Position numbers and translations under genes: made by a program
Shown: positions 1 through 8,503 of the stretch, in pieces
Layout: every line of letters begins with the position of its first letter
Numbering within the stretch: the first letter of the stretch is position 1
Notes under the pieces: generated by a model
What the model saw: the letters and a program-made list of their open reading frames with translations, nothing else
Database searches by the model: none
Told to the model about the DNA's origin: nothing
Assembly: GCA_036824045.1 (NCBI GenBank)
Contig: DAITAZ010000018.1
Span: forward strand, 6,745 to 70,744
Reading direction: 5' to 3'
Origin: DAITAZ01 sp036824045
Lineage (GTDB): Bacteria > Pseudomonadota > Gammaproteobacteria > Burkholderiales > Rhodocyclaceae
DNA: 64,000 bases

Positions 1-1916
1 CGTCCCTCGAGCACCCGGAACAGCTCCGCGGGGATGGCGGGTTTGCTCAGGGTCGCGCTGACGCCCGCCTGCCGGATGGTTGCGGTATCCAGCTTTGTAG
101 ACAAGGGATGCAGCAGGATGGTGCGCACTGGCATCATGGGCATGGCTTTGACCATGCGTGCGAATTCCAGCCCCGACACGCCCGGCAGCCTCATGTCCGC
201 CAGCACGATGCTGAAGGGCTCGCCATCGCGGACGCCGTGGTTGAGTCGCCGTTGGGCGTACTCCGCCGTGCCCGTGGCCTCCACGCGGGCGCCGGTGCGG
301 GCCACGTAGCGGCAGAGCAGGGCCCGGCTGCTGGCGTTGCCGTCCACCACCAGTACTCGGTTGCCGCGCAGGTCGGGCACGCCCATGGTGGTCGCGGCGC
401 CATTCTCCAGGGGTTCCAGACGGGTACTGAACCAGAAGTTCGAGCCACTACCCTCGCAGCTTGAAAAGCCGATGCCGCCACCCATCATCTCCGCGAGCTG
501 CTTGGCAATGGCCAGTCCCAGCCCGGTCCCGCCATATTTGCGGGTAGTGGAAACATCCGCCTGGGTGAAGGCCTTGAACAGGCGCTCCTGAGCCGGGGCG
601 GGAATGCCGATGCCCGTATCGCGCACCGCATAGCGGAGCAGGGGCGTGCCATCGTCGAAGTCTGCCCGCAGTTCAAGGGCAATCTCGCCCGCGTCGGTAA
701 ACTTGAGCGCGTTGCTCACCAGGTTGTTCAGGATCTGCTTGACCCGGTACGGGTCGCCGTACACCTGCTCGGGAACGTCGGCTTCCACCCAGCACAGCAG
801 TTCCAGTCCCTTGCCCTGGGCCCGTTCGGCGAAGGGCAGCACGCACTCCTCCATCAACTGGCGCGGGTTGTAGAGCACGCGTTCCAGTTCGAGCTTGCCG
901 GCCTCGATCTTCGAGAAATCCAGGATGTCGTTGATGATGTGCAGCAGCGATTCGGCCGAGGTGCGCAGGGTCTGGACGTAGCGCGTCTGCTTTTCATCCA
1001 GGGTGGTGTCGGTGAGCAGGTCCGCCATCCCGATGATGCCGTTCATCGGCGTGCGGATTTCGTGGCTCATGTTGGCCAGGAAGCGGCTCTTGGCGTGGTT
1101 GGCCGCTTCGGCTTGGTCCTTGGCATTGCGCAGTTCCGCGGTGCGGTTTTCCACCTCTTGTTCCAGGTGGTCCCGATGTTCCTGCAACTGGCGATCCCGA
1201 GCGGCTACCTCGGAGAGCATTTCGTTGAAGCCATCGACAAGGTCGCCAACCTCATCATCGCTGGAGCGTGTCACGCGGGTGTCGAAGCGTTGTTCGTCGC
1301 CCACGCGCCGCATGGCGCCCGCCAGTTCGATGATGGGGGCCGAAACCACACGCTGCAGGCGTGTGGCCAAGAGCAGCGCGACGGCAAAGGCGAGCAGCGC
1401 GCCGGTACCGGCCAGCGCCATGTCGCCGGCCAGCACGCGCCACATGGTGGTGAGGTCGGCACGGATGACGATGCTGCCCACGATCTCGCCATCGTCTGCA
1501 TGCACCGGGCTGAGCACGGTCAGGGTGTCATCCAGCAGCCGCCCGTTGACCGAGGCAGTGGTGACCAGCGACACGCCTTGGGGAAGCTCCGGCGCTGAGC
1601 CATTGCGCACATAGCTCGCGAAAGGCGTGCCATTGGGGAGAAAGACGGACGCGCCGGTGATGGCGCCCCGCACCTGCAGGCCCGCCAGCGCTTGTATGGC
1701 CGCCTTGCTGTCATTGAACACCAGGGGGGCGGAGCTGCTCTTGCCCACGATGTCGGCCAGTCCGACCAGTTCGCGCGCTTCGCTGCTGTGGTAGTCGATG
1801 GCCTTGGCCGTGGCAAACACCAGGAAGCTGCAGGCAAGCCCGATGGCGGTGGCGGCGGTGATGATGCCGATCAGCGTCCGCTTGAGGGAGCCTTTGCGTG
1901 TGCGGTCCATCTTCAT
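1..1916 (-). CDS. CHASE8-type hybrid sensor histidine kinase (3' end beyond window)
   Basis: Membrane hybrid histidine kinase; 638 residues are visible before the window edge. Order seen: TM helix about 12-34; periplasmic region about 40-160 with LVFNDSKAA and GTPFASY, resembling the CHASE8 sensor of YfiN; second TM about 165-188; HAMP about 188-241; coiled coil; HisKA with MSHEIRTPMNG (phospho-acceptor His285); HATPase with N box NNLVSNALKF and GGTGLGLAIAKQ; then a receiver domain from about 518. The receiver has Asp574 and Lys625 but reads VVDGN where VVDDN is usual, so one of the two paired acidic residues is Gly526. More receiver or Hpt domains may lie off the edge. The ATG at 1916 overlaps the TGA of the YfiR gene (ATGA), implying translational coupling. 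Ligand and output are unknown. Confidence 0.9.
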   Translation of the reverse strand, partial: MKMDRTRKGSLKRTLIGIITAATAIGLACSFLVFATAKAIDYHSSEARELVGLADIVGKSSSAPLVFNDSKAAIQALAGLQVRGAITGASVFLPNGTPFASYVRNGSAPELPQGVSLVTTASVNGRLLDDTLTVLSPVHADDGEIVGSIVIRADLTTMWRVLAGDMALAGTGALLAFAVALLLATRLQRVVSAPIIELAGAMRRVGDEQRFDTRVTRSSDDEVGDLVDGFNEMLSEVAARDRQLQEHRDHLEQEVENRTAELRNAKDQAEAANHAKSRFLANMSHEIRTPMNGIIGMADLLTDTTLDEKQTRYVQTLRTSAESLLHIINDILDFSKIEAGKLELERVLYNPRQLMEECVLPFAERAQGKGLELLCWVEADVPEQVYGDPYRVKQILNNLVSNALKFTDAGEIALELRADFDDGTPLLRYAVRDTGIGIPAPAQERLFKAFTQADVSTTRKYGGTGLGLAIAKQLAEMMGGGIGFSSCEGSGSNFWFSTRLEPLENGAATTMGVPDLRGNRVLVVDGNASSRALLCRYVARTGARVEATGTAEYAQRRLNHGVRDGEPFSIVLADMRLPGVSGLEFARMVKAMPMMPVRTILLHPLSTKLDTATIRQAGVSATLSKPAIPAELFRVLEG

Positions 1917-2473
1917 TTTCCTTTGATGCCGACCACCTGTCGGGCAAGTTTCAGGAGCTGGGCGTTGATGCGCAGTCCGGCACGATTGACGGGGATCATG
2001 TTCACGTCGAACTGGACACGGTTGTCGGCGGTGACCATGGCAATGGCGCCACCGGCATCGCCAAAGCCTTCCAGGTCACTCACTGCCAAGCTGCCGCTGA
2101 TGCTGGCCGAGCGCAGCCAGGCGGCGACGCGGCGCTCCTCCCCCTCCGGCAGGAAGAGAAGCTGGCAGCCCCGGGTGTCGTCCGGGCTGAGATTGCGGCG
2201 CACGCGGAACTCCCGGCCGTTCATGTTGCGGCCCTCGAAGGTCGCGAGAGCGGGGCCGAAGGGGTCCCGTCCGCCAATGCACAGGGTGACGGCCGTACCG
2301 CTTGCCTCCGGCGGCCATTCCACGTATTTGGCGAAGTTGTAGAGGAACGCAGCCTTGACCTGGTATTCCGACGCGCCCGCGTTTTGCGGCGTAGCGGTGG
2401 CTGGCCAGATGGCCGCCAGCACCAGGGCGGCAGCACTGAGCCAGAAGGCAAGGCGGCGTTGAGCCATGAACAC
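1913..2473 (-). CDS. YfiR/DUF4154 family periplasmic protein
   Basis: Small exported protein with a Sec signal peptide (LAFWLSAAALVLAAIWPATA) followed by the DUF4154/YfiR core: YQVKAAFLYNFAKYVEWP near the start and INAQLLKLARQV at the end. In Pseudomonas, YfiR is the periplasmic repressor of the CHASE8 diguanylate cyclase YfiN. Here its partner is probably the CHASE8 kinase encoded immediately downstream with an ATGA overlap. The GTG at 2473 has the best-spaced ribosome site (GGGAAG, 8 nt); an ATG at 2467 is the alternative. The two Cys residues in the mature part (LCIGG and RGCQLL) could form a disulfide. Family call is firm; the partner is inference. Confidence 0.85.
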   Translation of the reverse strand: MFMAQRRLAFWLSAAALVLAAIWPATATPQNAGASEYQVKAAFLYNFAKYVEWPPEASGTAVTLCIGGRDPFGPALATFEGRNMNGREFRVRRNLSPDDTRGCQLLFLPEGEERRVAAWLRSASISGSLAVSDLEGFGDAGGAIAMVTADNRVQFDVNMIPVNRAGLRINAQLLKLARQVVGIKGK

Positions 2474-2520
2474 GGACAAGTCTTCCCGTTGACTGGATGG
2501 TGTTGGGGGGGCTTGCCTTG

Positions 2521-4593
2521 TTAGTGTTCCCAGCGCAGCTTGACGTAGCCGCTGCGGCCGACGTAGACGCCTTGGGAGTTCAGGTAGTCGGAAAAGAATT
2601 CGACGTGCCGTTTGTCGAGCAGGTTCTGGCCGACCAGGGAGATCTCCGTTTGCTTACCCAAGCGAATGGCGTAGCGCACATCTACCGACGTGTAAGCGTC
2701 AGCGTTGGCATTGATGCCGCTCATGGATGCTTGATTCCAGCAGTTGAGGGCACTTACCCGGCGAACCCACGCGTCCAGGGATTGGCCCTGGCCGAAGTCA
2801 CGGCCTACGCGCAGGGAGAACTGATTCCGGGGTGATTGACCTGCAACGTTGTCGCTGCCATCGACTGTTTGGCCACGATAGTTCATGCGCATTTTCAGAT
2901 GGGTGTAGGCGAACTGCACCCGCGTGTGATCGAACGGGCGCCAATCAGCGGCCAGTTCCACGCCGGAGGTGATTGCGTCGGTGGGATTGTTTGCCGCATA
3001 CGGCAGCCAAAGGTAAGGCTGCTGTCCCATGACCAGGAAAGGCTGGCCGGGTGAGCCGCCCCTAAGATCCCGATTCTTGGCGACGAACAGGGCGCCATCG
3101 AGGGAAAGGCGGGCATTGACCTGCCGGCGATAGCCCGTCTCGAACACGCTGACCTTTTCTGCTTCCATGGTCGACTGGCCGTCGACCCGCCACGGCCCGA
3201 TCACCATCGGGAAGGGGCTGGGATTCAAACCCGGCGTGCCAGCGGGAATCGTCGCCAGACGGATGTTGAAGTCGGTTTCCGCGCGGGAGGGGGTGCGCAC
3301 AGCGCGCGAAACGGCCATCCAAATGGAGTCGTTCAGCGTGGGGGTCCACAACAAGCGCGCGTTGGGTTGCGGTTCGAAGCCGAAGCGGGAGTTGTGTTCC
3401 AGCTTGGTGCCCAGTGTCAGACGCCAGCGTTCCGGCACCAGCGTGATCTCGTCTTGGATGAAGGCGCTCCACAGCATGTTGCTACGCTGAGAAACCGGTA
3501 CGGCTGCGAAGTTGCTCGCATCGATGCGATCCCGGGTGTGCCGGTATCCGAGCCCCCACATGACATCGTGGCCGCTGGCAAACTGCCGCCGGTGCTGGAA
3601 ATCGATGTCAAAAGTGTCCCGTTTTTCGGCGAGGGTGGTGCCGGCGCCGACGCGGTTGTGCGTACCATAGGCTTGCAGCGTCATTTCGGAGCCGTCGTCC
3701 AGACCCCATTCGTAACGTACCTGCAGCGAACCCCCGTTGTCCCTCTGCCGATAATTTTCAGCCGCCATATAGGGGGCCGAAAGTGTCGGGAAGCTCCAGC
3801 GGTCGCCGGCATCACTGTAGTAAGCGTCGCCGCTTACCATTAGTTGGCCGCCTCCCGAATTGCGCCTGTCCAGGCGGAATCCGGCACGGCGGTTGCGCCA
3901 CGTATCCTGGCCTTCGCTGCCATCAACGGCGTCGGAGGCGCCGACGTTCTTGGATTTGGCGAAAAACCGCATGTGGGTGTTCTCGTCAATCGCAACACCG
4001 TGACGCACTGAAAAGGCGCTATTTACAATGGTGCCGGCGGCAAGGCTTACCAGGGTCCCTTGGGTGTCTCGGGCTTTCTTGGTGATGATGTTGATCACCC
4101 CATTGACGGCGTTTGCACCCCACATGGCGGCCCCGGGGCCACGGATAACCTCGATTCGCTGGATATCCTCGAGCATGATGTCCTGGTCTTCCCAGAGTAC
4201 GCCCGAGAACAAGGGGGAATACAAACTCCTGCCGTCGACCAGCACCTGCAACTTGTTCGAAAAGCGTCCGCCAAAGCCCCGGGCGGTGACCACCCATTTG
4301 TTGTTGCTGATCTGGGCTACCTGGACGCCTGGGACCATCCGCAACGCATCCGGGATGGTGAGGGCGCCGGAGCGCTGGATCTCCTCCCCGGTCACCACGA
4401 ACACTGCGGCGGCAGTGTCGTGGAGGCTCTGGGCCTTGCGCGAGGCGGTGAGCACCTGCACTTTCATCAGGTCCTCCAACCCCAATTCCGCAAGGCTGCC
4501 GTCGTTCTCCTCGGCTGCGTGAGCGTTCAGCGCCGGGAGCGCGGCGGCCAGCAGAAGAATCAGGGCGGTGCGTTTGAATGGGGTGGTGCGCAT
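2521..4593 (-). CDS. TonB-dependent outer-membrane receptor
   Basis: 690-residue TonB-dependent receptor: signal peptide (RTALILLLAAALPALNAHA), plug domain with RGFGGRFSNKLQVLVDGRS and IEVIRGPGAAMWGANAVNGV, then a 22-strand-type barrel with a conserved QNLLDKRHVEF segment near the end. The last residue is His rather than the common Phe or Trp. The ATG at 4593 has GGAGG 8 nt upstream; the frame opens further upstream but lacks such a site. It is the first gene of a receptor-YfiR-kinase operon with 47 nt to the next start. No Fur box or cobalamin riboswitch was seen upstream, so the substrate is unknown. The operon context suggests a sensing or uptake role tied to the kinase (inference). Confidence 0.88.
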   Translation of the reverse strand: MRTTPFKRTALILLLAAALPALNAHAAEENDGSLAELGLEDLMKVQVLTASRKAQSLHDTAAAVFVVTGEEIQRSGALTIPDALRMVPGVQVAQISNNKWVVTARGFGGRFSNKLQVLVDGRSLYSPLFSGVLWEDQDIMLEDIQRIEVIRGPGAAMWGANAVNGVINIITKKARDTQGTLVSLAAGTIVNSAFSVRHGVAIDENTHMRFFAKSKNVGASDAVDGSEGQDTWRNRRAGFRLDRRNSGGGQLMVSGDAYYSDAGDRWSFPTLSAPYMAAENYRQRDNGGSLQVRYEWGLDDGSEMTLQAYGTHNRVGAGTTLAEKRDTFDIDFQHRRQFASGHDVMWGLGYRHTRDRIDASNFAAVPVSQRSNMLWSAFIQDEITLVPERWRLTLGTKLEHNSRFGFEPQPNARLLWTPTLNDSIWMAVSRAVRTPSRAETDFNIRLATIPAGTPGLNPSPFPMVIGPWRVDGQSTMEAEKVSVFETGYRRQVNARLSLDGALFVAKNRDLRGGSPGQPFLVMGQQPYLWLPYAANNPTDAITSGVELAADWRPFDHTRVQFAYTHLKMRMNYRGQTVDGSDNVAGQSPRNQFSLRVGRDFGQGQSLDAWVRRVSALNCWNQASMSGINANADAYTSVDVRYAIRLGKQTEISLVGQNLLDKRHVEFFSDYLNSQGVYVGRSGYVKLRWEH

Positions 4594-4744
4594 GAGTGGA
4601 GCCTCCGAACGTAACTGCAAAGGATTACGGCCCCCGGGGCCACGTTCTTTAACTTTCCCGTGGGAAGCGACGGGGCGCTATGCGCCGGGAATCGTGAATC
4701 ACTCCTGCCCGTGTTCCAGCCGGGGCGCGGGGGATAGGCCGGGT

Positions 4745-4750
4745 TACAAT
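4745..4750 (+). promoter_or_regulatory. possible -10 element for glnS
   Basis: TACAAT lies 37 nt before the GTG start of glnS in the divergent gap between glnS and the TonB receptor gene. No convincing -35 hexamer is seen at 16-18 nt. The rest of the 193-nt gap shows only a 13-bp GC palindrome at 4629-4641. Confidence 0.3.
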
Positions 4751-4786
4751 CCCTCCCTTTGTACGAATGCCATTCGGGGTTGTGCA

Positions 4787-6619
4787 GTGACGCAAAACAA
4801 GCCTAAAGATGCCGGCAAAGCCGGGAACGGGCCGGCTACCGCGCCGGTGGTTTCGAATTTCATCCGCCAGATCATTGATGCCGATCTGGCGGCGGGGCAG
4901 TACGCCGGGCGCACGTGGGCGGGAAAGCCCGGCCCGGCGGCTGTGCAGCTTGCTGGTGCGGCGGACCCCGCGCGCATTCGCACCCGCTTTCCGCCGGAGC
5001 CCAACGGCTACCTGCATTACGGCCATGCCAAGTCCATCTGCCTGAATTTCGGTCTGGCCAGGGATTACGGGGGGGCGTGCCATCTGCGTTTCGACGACAC
5101 CAACCCGGAGAAGGAGGAGCAGGAGTATGTGGACTCCATCGTGGACGCGGTGCGCTGGCTGGGTTTCGGGTGGGAGGCTTTCGGCGACCGGAATCTGTAC
5201 TACGCCTCCGACTACTTTGACTGGATGTACGCCTTCGCTGAGGGGCTGATTCGGGGCGGGCACGCGTATGTGGATTCCCAGTCGGCCGAGGAGATGCGGG
5301 CTAACCGGGGCACGTTGACCCGCCCGGGAGTGGACAGTCCGTACCGGAACAGGACCGTGGAAGAGAACCTCGATCTCTTCCGCCGCATGCGGGATGGGGC
5401 GTTCCCGGATGGGGCCCATGTGCTGCGTGCCAGGATCGACATGGCCTCCCCCAACATCAACATGCGCGATCCGGCCATCTACCGCATTCGCCATGCCACG
5501 CACCACAATACTGGCGACAAGTGGTGCGTCTATCCCATGTACACCTTCGCCCATCCCATCGAGGATGCGCTGGAGAACATCACCCACTCGATCTGCACGC
5601 TGGAGTTCGAGGATCAGCGGCCTTTCTACGATTGGTTGCTGGAGCGCCTGGCGGATGCGGGGCTGCTGGCCCGGCCCTTGCCGCAGCAGATCGAGTTTGC
5701 CCGGCTGAATCTCACATACGTGGTGCTCTCCAAGCGCAAGCTGATTCAGCTGGTGGACGAAGGGCATGTGGCCGGCTGGGACGATCCGCGCCTGCCCACG
5801 CTGGTCGGCGCCCGCAGGCGGGGTTACACGCCGGAGGGTTTCCGACTCTTCGCTGAACGCATCGGGGTATCCAAGGCGGATTCCTGGATCGACTATTCAG
5901 TGCTCGAAGACTGCATGCGGGAAGATCTCAACGAGCGGGCCGAACGCCGGGTGGCCGTGCTGGACCCGCTCAAGCTGGTGATCACCAACTATCCGGAAGG
6001 GCGCAGTGAAACCTGCCTCGCCCCCAATCACCCGCAAAAGCCCGAACTGGGCAAGAGGGAGGTTCCCTTCGGGCGGGAACTGTGGATCGAGCGGGAGGAT
6101 TTCGTGGAGGCGCCCCCCAAGGGCTACTTCCGACTTTTCCCGGGTAACAGCGTGCGGTTGCGCTATGGCTTCGTGGTCAAGTGCACCGGGTGCGAAAAGG
6201 ATGCCCAGGGCAAGGTGACGGCCGTGCTCTGCGAGTACTTCCCCGACTCCAAGTCCGGCACGGCGGGGGCGGACAACTACAAGGTCAAGGGCAATATCCA
6301 CTGGGTGAGCGCTGCTCAGGCCTTGGAAACCGAAGTCCGCCTGTATGATCGGCTGTTCGCCCATCCCTTCCCGGGGGCTCGGCGGGAAGGGGATCCGGAA
6401 GGGTTGGAGCGCAATTTCCTGGACGACATCAACCCCGCGAGCCTGACCACGATTACTGCCATGCTCGAGCCCGCACTGGCGCTGGCGGAACCGGAATCCT
6501 GCTTCCAGTTCGAGCGCCACGGGTACTTCGTGGCGGATCGCCGGGATTCCCGTCCGGGAGCTCCCGTGTTCAACAGGGCCGTGACCCTCAAGGATTCCTG
6601 GGGCAAGGCCGCCAAGTAA
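4787..6619 (+). CDS. glnS: Glutaminyl-tRNA synthetase
   Basis: Class I aminoacyl-tRNA synthetase that charges tRNA-Gln. Direct glutaminylation is typical of beta- and gammaproteobacteria. Signatures: RFPPEPNGYLHYGHAKS (the HIGH-type motif) and VLSKRKL (the KMSKS-type motif), followed by the catalytic-core segment DDPRLPTL and the anticodon-binding beta barrels in the C-terminal third. A GTG at 4787 is chosen because similarity begins soon after (VSNFIRQIIDADLAAG); the frame is open upstream to 4568 but that part overlaps the divergent promoter region. The resulting 610 residues are somewhat longer than the E. coli enzyme. Monocistronic, with a strong hairpin just downstream. Confidence 0.95.
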   Translation: MTQNKPKDAGKAGNGPATAPVVSNFIRQIIDADLAAGQYAGRTWAGKPGPAAVQLAGAADPARIRTRFPPEPNGYLHYGHAKSICLNFGLARDYGGACHLRFDDTNPEKEEQEYVDSIVDAVRWLGFGWEAFGDRNLYYASDYFDWMYAFAEGLIRGGHAYVDSQSAEEMRANRGTLTRPGVDSPYRNRTVEENLDLFRRMRDGAFPDGAHVLRARIDMASPNINMRDPAIYRIRHATHHNTGDKWCVYPMYTFAHPIEDALENITHSICTLEFEDQRPFYDWLLERLADAGLLARPLPQQIEFARLNLTYVVLSKRKLIQLVDEGHVAGWDDPRLPTLVGARRRGYTPEGFRLFAERIGVSKADSWIDYSVLEDCMREDLNERAERRVAVLDPLKLVITNYPEGRSETCLAPNHPQKPELGKREVPFGRELWIEREDFVEAPPKGYFRLFPGNSVRLRYGFVVKCTGCEKDAQGKVTAVLCEYFPDSKSGTAGADNYKVKGNIHWVSAAQALETEVRLYDRLFAHPFPGARREGDPEGLERNFLDDINPASLTTITAMLEPALALAEPESCFQFERHGYFVADRRDSRPGAPVFNRAVTLKDSWGKAAK

Positions 6620-6625
6620 GGCTGC

Positions 6626-6657
6626 GCCGGGCCGGGGCCCGGTCCGGCGGCGTCTTT
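6626..6657 (+). terminator. Rho-independent-type terminator after glnS
   Basis: A very GC-rich inverted repeat (arms 6626-6636 and 6638-6648, one G:U pair) begins 7 nt after the glnS stop. It is followed by a short CGTCTTTT tract. Confidence 0.6.
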
Positions 6658-6846
6658 TCGAGGGGGAGGGGCTCTCCTCCCCGTTCTTCCACTCAATTTC
6701 CGTCTCGGGCATCGGCGAGTTTTCATCAGCCTTGCTTCTGCTCTCAATATTCCGCCGTATCTGGCGTAAACCCTGAAGTCGGTCTCACCCGTGCAGCTGT
6801 GCGAAAGCGGTGGGCGCCGGCACCGTTTTCCGGACTCAGGGTTCCA

Positions 6847-8235
6847 ATGCTGCGCTTCTTCAGTCACTACATATCGTCGAGCTTGCTCCGCCAGATGCTG
6901 GCGGACATGCTGGTCATGATGCTCGCCATCGGCGCCGGCATCGCGATCAGTGGACGGGTGGCAGTGGCGATGACGGGCGAGCTGGTGTGGGCTTCGCTAC
7001 CTCTGTTCGTGATGGCAATGGTGATGATCGGCGCGCTGGGCTTGTATCACCACGTACCCGGACGCTCCATCACCAGCGTCGTCGCCCGGGTGGTGGCTGC
7101 GTTTCTGGTGGCTTTACCGATCGTGTATGTGTCGGCGCCTTTCTTTGTCGAGGTGGAACAAGCCAGGACTGTGCTCCAGAACATCTGGATGGCGGGCCTG
7201 GCCAGCGTTGCGGTGGAGCGGATCCTTGCCGCCAAGGGGTGGCTGGGAGGGGTGTCCAGTGTGCGGAAGGTGCTGGTGCTTGGCGTAGGCGAAGATGCCA
7301 GATCGGTCGAGCAGGCGGTGCGCGCCAGCCCGGAACTGGGCTACCTGATTGTGGGGTTTTACCCTGTGCATCCGGCGGAGCCCCGCGTGGTGAACAAGCA
7401 GCGCATCCTGCCCACCCACACCCCTTTGTTTGAACTGGCCGACCAGCTCCGGGTGGACGAAGTCATCGTCGCGCTGCGGGAGCGCCGGGGCGGGGTGTTG
7501 CCCTTGAACCAGTTGCTCGATTGCAAGACCGCCGGTATCCAGGTGACTGAGCTCTCGAACTTCTTTGAACGCATTCGCGGGCAGGTGAGGCTGGACTCCC
7601 TGCGCGCAAGCTGGCTCATTTATGGGGAAGGATTCCGCCAGAGCCCCTGGCGCGTGGGGGTGAAACGCGGATTCGACATCATCGCGTCCCTGGTGCTGCT
7701 GGTGGTGACCTTGCCGGTGGCGGCGGTGACGGCACTGGCGATTGTCGCGGAGACCGGATTGCCCGTTTTCTACCGCCAGGAGCGGGTGGGACAGGCGGGG
7801 CGCACGTTTGAGGTGCTCAAATTCCGCAGCATGGTGACCGATGCCGAACGGGACGGAAAGCCGCGGTGGGCGCGCAAGAACGACTCCAGGGTCACGCAGG
7901 TGGGGCGCTTTATCCGCCGGACGCGAATTGACGAACTGCCCCAGATCTGGAATGTGCTCAGAGGCGACATGAGTTTCGTCGGACCTCGGCCGGAGCGACC
8001 CTATTTCGTGGATCAGCTATCCACCCAGATTCCATTTTTCGCTGTGCGTCACTGCGTCAAACCGGGTGTGACCGGATGGGCGCAAGTGAAATACACCTAC
8101 GGTTCTACCGTGGAGGACGCCGTCCAAAAACTGCAATTCGATTTGTACTACGTGAAGAACCACACCCTGTTTCTGGACATGGTCATCATTCTGCATACGA
8201 TTCGTGTTGTGCTCAGCGGGCAAGGAGCGCACTGA
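6847..8235 (+). CDS. EpsB-type polyprenyl-phosphate sugar-1-phosphate transferase, PEP-CTERM-associated
   Basis: Inner-membrane priming glycosyltransferase that loads the first sugar phosphate on undecaprenyl phosphate for exopolysaccharide assembly. N-terminal membrane helices span about 10-110, a Rossmann-like CoA-binding-type domain follows (VRKVLVLGVGEDA), then a membrane helix and the C-terminal bacterial sugar-transferase domain: KRGFDIIAS, YRQERVGQAGRTFEVLKFRSM and VGPRPERP. The opening MLRFFSHYI and overall layout match the subfamily found beside exosortase/PEP-CTERM systems. The ATG at 6847 is preferred because the family starts with this MLR segment; the frame is open from 6799. First gene of the exopolysaccharide set. 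Confidence 0.88.
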   Translation: MLRFFSHYISSSLLRQMLADMLVMMLAIGAGIAISGRVAVAMTGELVWASLPLFVMAMVMIGALGLYHHVPGRSITSVVARVVAAFLVALPIVYVSAPFFVEVEQARTVLQNIWMAGLASVAVERILAAKGWLGGVSSVRKVLVLGVGEDARSVEQAVRASPELGYLIVGFYPVHPAEPRVVNKQRILPTHTPLFELADQLRVDEVIVALRERRGGVLPLNQLLDCKTAGIQVTELSNFFERIRGQVRLDSLRASWLIYGEGFRQSPWRVGVKRGFDIIASLVLLVVTLPVAAVTALAIVAETGLPVFYRQERVGQAGRTFEVLKFRSMVTDAERDGKPRWARKNDSRVTQVGRFIRRTRIDELPQIWNVLRGDMSFVGPRPERPYFVDQLSTQIPFFAVRHCVKPGVTGWAQVKYTYGSTVEDAVQKLQFDLYYVKNHTLFLDMVIILHTIRVVLSGQGAH

Positions 8236-8351
8236 CATGGACCGACGTGTCCGGCGGCAGGGGACGTTTTCGTTTGCCGCGGGAGCGTTACCACGAACCG
8301 TAATTACCTGCAGATTTCCAGAGGCTTAACGTGGTTATATGAGCATATTTT

Positions 8352-8368
8352 TCGTCGCATCGCGACGA
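8352..8368. promoter_or_regulatory. 17-bp palindrome, candidate activator site
   Basis: A perfect inverted repeat with 7-bp arms, TCGTCGC-ATC-GCGACGA, lies about 90 nt upstream of a -24/-12-like element. That is a usual distance for an enhancer-binding protein site. PrsR, encoded 6 kb downstream, is the natural candidate (inference). Confidence 0.4.
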
Positions 8369-8421
8369 CAAACTGAACGAAGCGCAGCCTTTCTTTGCTA
8401 GCATCTTTCCCGGCGGAGCAA

Positions 8422-8439
8422 TGTCACCACAGCGTGACA
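8422..8439. promoter_or_regulatory. Inverted repeat TGTCAC-N6-GTGACA
   Basis: A perfect 6-bp inverted repeat in the 268-nt gap before the cupin gene, only 15 nt upstream of the -24/-12-like element. The position would fit a repressor or accessory-factor site better than an enhancer. No regulator can be assigned. Confidence 0.4.
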
Positions 8440-8454
8440 GCCTTCGGGGAAGAG

Positions 8455-8470
8455 TGGGGAGAAGGCTGCT
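8455..8470 (+). promoter_or_regulatory. Possible sigma-54 (-24/-12) promoter
   Basis: TGGGGAGAAGGCTGCT has the required GG and GC doublets separated by 10 nt, as in TGGCACG-N4-TTGCW, with 8 of 12 consensus positions matching. It ends 33 nt before the cupin gene ATG. Sigma-54 use is plausible because PrsR carries the sigma-54 interaction motif GAFTGA. Confidence 0.4.
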
Positions 8471-8503
8471 TGACCTCAAGCAGTAGAACGGGAGAAATAT
8501 AAA

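Noticed and set aside
4629..4641. 13-bp palindrome GGCCCCCGGGGCC
   Set aside because: Pure G/C palindromes arise easily in this GC-rich DNA and no partner site was found.
4594..4786. Cobalamin riboswitch or Fur box upstream of the TonB receptor
   Set aside because: No B12-box-like core or GATAAT-type Fur repeat could be seen in the 193-nt gap.
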